Both the position numbers and the translations under genes were made by a program. The notes beneath the pieces were generated by a model, which did no database searches, had not been told where the DNA came from, and was given only the letters and a program-made list of their open reading frames with translations. Shown piece by piece: positions 6,108-8,241 of a stretch of DNA of 8,241 nucleotides (within the stretch, counting starts at the first letter, position 1; every line of letters begins with the position of its first letter). The DNA comes from an uncultured Lachnospiraceae bacterium (GTDB lineage: Bacteria > Bacillota > Clostridia > Lachnospirales > Lachnospiraceae), in assembly GCA_910579085.1 (NCBI GenBank), contig CAJTRU010000015.1, positions 52,130 through 60,370 on the forward strand, given 5' to 3'.

Positions 6108-7949
6108 ATGGAGAATACATTTGTTGTTAATATTATCCACCGTCCTGAGATGGTTCCAGAGTATGCAGAGAAAGTTACAGGGCAGGGCAAGGCAGAGGAT
6201 ATTGGAAGAAAAGCATTGCTTACAGAGTCACTGGATATATTTAAATTCCAGCAGGAGACAGCCCATAAGCATAATTTAAAAGTAACAATCCAGATGACTT
6301 ATGCAAGCCTTTTTAATGATGAGGCTGTAGAAATAGCAAAGGAACACCATGAGAAATATGGTGATGAGATTGCGCTTTCACTGCTTGGGCTTCCATGCAA
6401 GGAATTCCGTGAAAAATATAAAACAAAGGATTTCTGTATCTGGATGTTTTCAATGGAAGATAAGAAAAGCATTGTAGATGATGTATTTGGAAAGTTCTAC
6501 GACCGTTTCGGCTTTTATCCAGAGTCTACAGGCTCTTATTATATGGATGCAGACCTTACTAATTATATTAAAGAAAAATACCCTATGGTAAAATGCGCAG
6601 TTGCAACTTGCTGGGAGGAAGGCCCGAAAGCATACCATACATGTAATAATTCCTGGTATACACTTTTTGACGGAGGCCCTTGGAACCCTTGGATTCCTTC
6701 TAAACAGAATACACATGCACCAGCAGCAAATGAGGAAGAGGACAGCGGTATTGTTGCAATACCACACCTTTCACGTGACCTTATAGCATGTTATGATGGC
6801 AATGGCTCAAACTTTGGAACACATCCACAGAATGTACTCCGCGGCATGATTTATGACAGTAAGACATGGGAGTACCCTTATCTTTATAACCTTATTGACC
6901 AGTACCGCCATCTTGAGAAATACAATAACGGCTACGCATACAATATGATGTTTGTAGGGCCTGGCTGGTTAAATAAAATGGGACGCTGGGAAGCACCTTA
7001 TGAGCTTCTTGCAAAGTCTTATGAAGATGGAATGGCTTATTACGGGCAGTTAAAGAAAGAAGGCAAACTTGTTGATATGACAATGGCAGAGTTTGCAGAT
7101 TATTACAGGGCAAATAAGTCCTATACAGAACCAGAGTGTGCTCTCTGGAAGGATATCTTATATGGTTCAGACAAGCAGCTTTTCTGGTATGCAGACCCTT
7201 ATATGAGGGCTTGTGTAAATATGGACCAGGGTGGCGCAATTGTTGACTTAAGGCCATATGCTGCAAAATTAAGATGGGAAACAGGAATTGGAACAAAGCA
7301 TGTGCAGGATGCCTCATATCCGTTCCTTATACAGGAAAAATACCGTGCTGGTTACTTTACACATTACGCAGGCGAAGGCACAGTACGCAGCGCAAAGGTA
7401 TGTTATAATGGTGAAGAGGTTGACTTATGCCTTTGCCGTACACATGCAAGCTTTGTACAGGAAGGAAAGACAAGAATACTTGTACTTGACCCTGTAGAAA
7501 TAGAATTCTATGATTTAACAGTAAAAATCCAGACAAAGATTTACTTTGAAGAGGGTGCTTCAAATATTAAGATTGAAAGAAATATCCTTGAAATGAGCAA
7601 TCCGGATGCAGATGTAACAATTAATGAATATATGGTTGCATGTTATGGTACAACTGAATATCCAGAAGATATGACAGGAATTAAACTTTCACTTGGCAAA
7701 GCTGGTGAAACAAAGTCACTGGATTATGAGTATAAATGCCGTGAAGAGTTTATGGCAGGTGCAGAAAGTGCAACAGCAGTAATCCCTGCAATTGAAACAA
7801 AGGTATCATTAAGTACAGATGCAAAAGATGCAGAATTATATATAAGGGAAGGCTATGCTTTCTCACCAATGTTTACAATTGGCTGCCAGAAGAAAATCAG
7901 TGATAAGGAGGTATTTGCTACATGGCTCAATCTGGAAAAGGCAAATTAA
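6108..7949 (+). CDS. Uncharacterised 613-residue protein, probable cytoplasmic carbohydrate-active enzyme
   Basis: I do not recognise a named family. No signal peptide or membrane segment is present, and 14 cysteines are scattered, so it is probably cytosolic. The N-terminal half (about 1-375) alternates hydrophobic strands and helices like the barrel of polysaccharide deacetylases or GH57/GH38 enzymes. Candidate strands are FVVNII (5-10), KVTIQM (58-63), EIALSLLG (87-94), FYPESTGSYYMDADL (136-150), VKCAVATCW (161-169) and GIVAIPHLSRD (214-224). Candidate polar active-site residues are E139, D147, H220 and D224. Twelve tryptophans, including W183, W192, W195 and W294, suit a sugar site. The C-terminal half (about 378-610) is beta-rich, like the sandwich domains of such enzymes. 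The Asp-Asp-His-His metal motif of NodB deacetylases is not obvious. AAGGAG (6094-6099) is 8 bases before the ATG. Its operator is shared with the regulator gene, and a sugar importer lies upstream. It may process the imported sugar. Confidence 0.7.
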   Translation: MENTFVVNIIHRPEMVPEYAEKVTGQGKAEDIGRKALLTESLDIFKFQQETAHKHNLKVTIQMTYASLFNDEAVEIAKEHHEKYGDEIALSLLGLPCKEFREKYKTKDFCIWMFSMEDKKSIVDDVFGKFYDRFGFYPESTGSYYMDADLTNYIKEKYPMVKCAVATCWEEGPKAYHTCNNSWYTLFDGGPWNPWIPSKQNTHAPAANEEEDSGIVAIPHLSRDLIACYDGNGSNFGTHPQNVLRGMIYDSKTWEYPYLYNLIDQYRHLEKYNNGYAYNMMFVGPGWLNKMGRWEAPYELLAKSYEDGMAYYGQLKKEGKLVDMTMAEFADYYRANKSYTEPECALWKDILYGSDKQLFWYADPYMRACVNMDQGGAIVDLRPYAAKLRWETGIGTKHVQDASYPFLIQEKYRAGYFTHYAGEGTVRSAKVCYNGEEVDLCLCRTHASFVQEGKTRILVLDPVEIEFYDLTVKIQTKIYFEEGASNIKIERNILEMSNPDADVTINEYMVACYGTTEYPEDMTGIKLSLGKAGETKSLDYEYKCREEFMAGAESATAVIPAIETKVSLSTDAKDAELYIREGYAFSPMFTIGCQKKISDKEVFATWLNLEKAN

Positions 7950-8134
7950 ACTTCAGGTGTCCGTCCTGCTTTATGCGTGACCTGGATATTGATATGTTTT
8001 ATGATAAGGACAAGAAAGAGTATTACTGCATACGCTGCCAGTATACAGGCAATGAGGAAGATGTGCTTGCTAAAAATGAAATAGTACGCCTGCGTTACAG
8101 GAAGATGCTTGAACGTATTACAGATTTTGACTAA
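7922..8134 (+). CDS. Small zinc-ribbon protein
   Basis: A 70-residue soluble protein with two CxxC knuckles: CPSC (13-16) and CIRC (36-39), separated by 19 residues. This is a treble-clef/zinc-ribbon arrangement that should bind one zinc. A charged, helix-prone tail (about 45-68, rich in Arg, Lys and Glu) follows. Its first 28 bases overlap the end of the 613-residue gene in another frame, and AAGGAGGT (7905-7912) lies 9 bases before the ATG inside that gene. The near-perfect ribosome site and the cysteine spacing make it a real gene, translationally coupled to the enzyme. Zinc ribbons of this size bind nucleic acid or act as protein adaptors; which applies here is unknown. Confidence 0.85.
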   Translation: MAQSGKGKLNFRCPSCFMRDLDIDMFYDKDKKEYYCIRCQYTGNEEDVLAKNEIVRLRYRKMLERITDFD

Positions 8135-8195
8135 GAATTACCATACAGGTTAATCCAGCAGTATATTTTATCAATATTAGTACCAATTACAAATA

Positions 8196-8227
8196 ATAAA
8201 AGGCAAAACTGTGGTTTTGCCTTTTAT
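8196..8227 (+). terminator. Rho-independent terminator after the zinc-ribbon gene
   Basis: A 14-bp perfect stem pairs 8196-8209 with 8214-8227 around a TGTG loop. Its core is GGCAAAAC/GTTTTGCC with A4 before and T4 after. The flanking A and T tracts make it potentially bidirectional, so it could also serve a convergent gene beyond the window. It lies 61 bases after the zinc-ribbon stop codon. Confidence 0.9.
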
Positions 8228-8241
8228 ATTTGAAGAAATCC

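Noticed and set aside
6120..6790. NodB-type polysaccharide deacetylase active site in the 613-residue protein
   Set aside because: The fold order is suggestive, but no Asp-Asp pair after strand one and no HxxxH metal motif could be found, so I do not call it a deacetylase.
6450..7317. Minus-strand reading frames of 105 and 141 codons inside the enzyme gene
   Set aside because: They have no ribosome sites or recognisable domains and lie entirely opposite a well-supported gene. I judge them shadows of that gene's codon use; the same holds for the other antisense and out-of-frame readings.

Overview
The window looks like chromosomal DNA from a low-GC Firmicute, most likely a gut or rumen Lachnospiraceae-type Clostridia. 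This is inferred from the AT-rich composition, strong AGGAGG-type ribosome binding sites, sigma-A-like promoters, short U-tailed terminators, a Gram-positive lipoprotein-type binding protein and a MalF/MalG pair with no ATPase gene beside it. No phage, insertion sequence, CRISPR array, tRNA or rRNA is visible. All seven genes I accept are on the + strand.

Layout: (1) An AraC-family regulator (121-1071) follows a near-consensus promoter (41-68) with an operator-like palindrome (77-94). (2) A CUT1-type carbohydrate ABC importer follows: binding lipoprotein (1265-2608), MalF-like permease (2771-4231) and MalG-like permease (4231-5091). A stem-loop pair lies between the binding-protein and permease genes, and a clear terminator (5117-5148) closes the operon. 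Upstream of it is an extended -10 promoter preceded by two identical 9-bp direct repeats exactly 21 bp apart, the geometry expected of an AraC-family activator. (3) A TraX-family membrane protein (5205-5981). (4) A second transcription unit has a strong promoter (6022-6050) and a near-copy of the first operator (6064-6081). It encodes a 613-residue cytoplasmic protein that I do not recognise, probably a carbohydrate-active enzyme with a deacetylase/GH57-like barrel, and an overlapping 70-residue zinc-ribbon protein (7922-8134). It ends at a 14-bp-stem terminator (8196-8227).

Working model (inference): the locus imports an alpha-glucan-like or other oligosaccharide. The ATPase would be a shared MsmX/MsmK-type protein encoded elsewhere. 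A LacI-family repressor, not encoded here, would control both the araC-type gene and the 613-residue enzyme gene through the shared 18-bp operator. The AraC-type protein would then activate the importer operon, giving a two-tier cascade. The most interesting parts are the shared operator, the 21-bp repeat pair and the unassigned enzyme with its zinc-ribbon partner.
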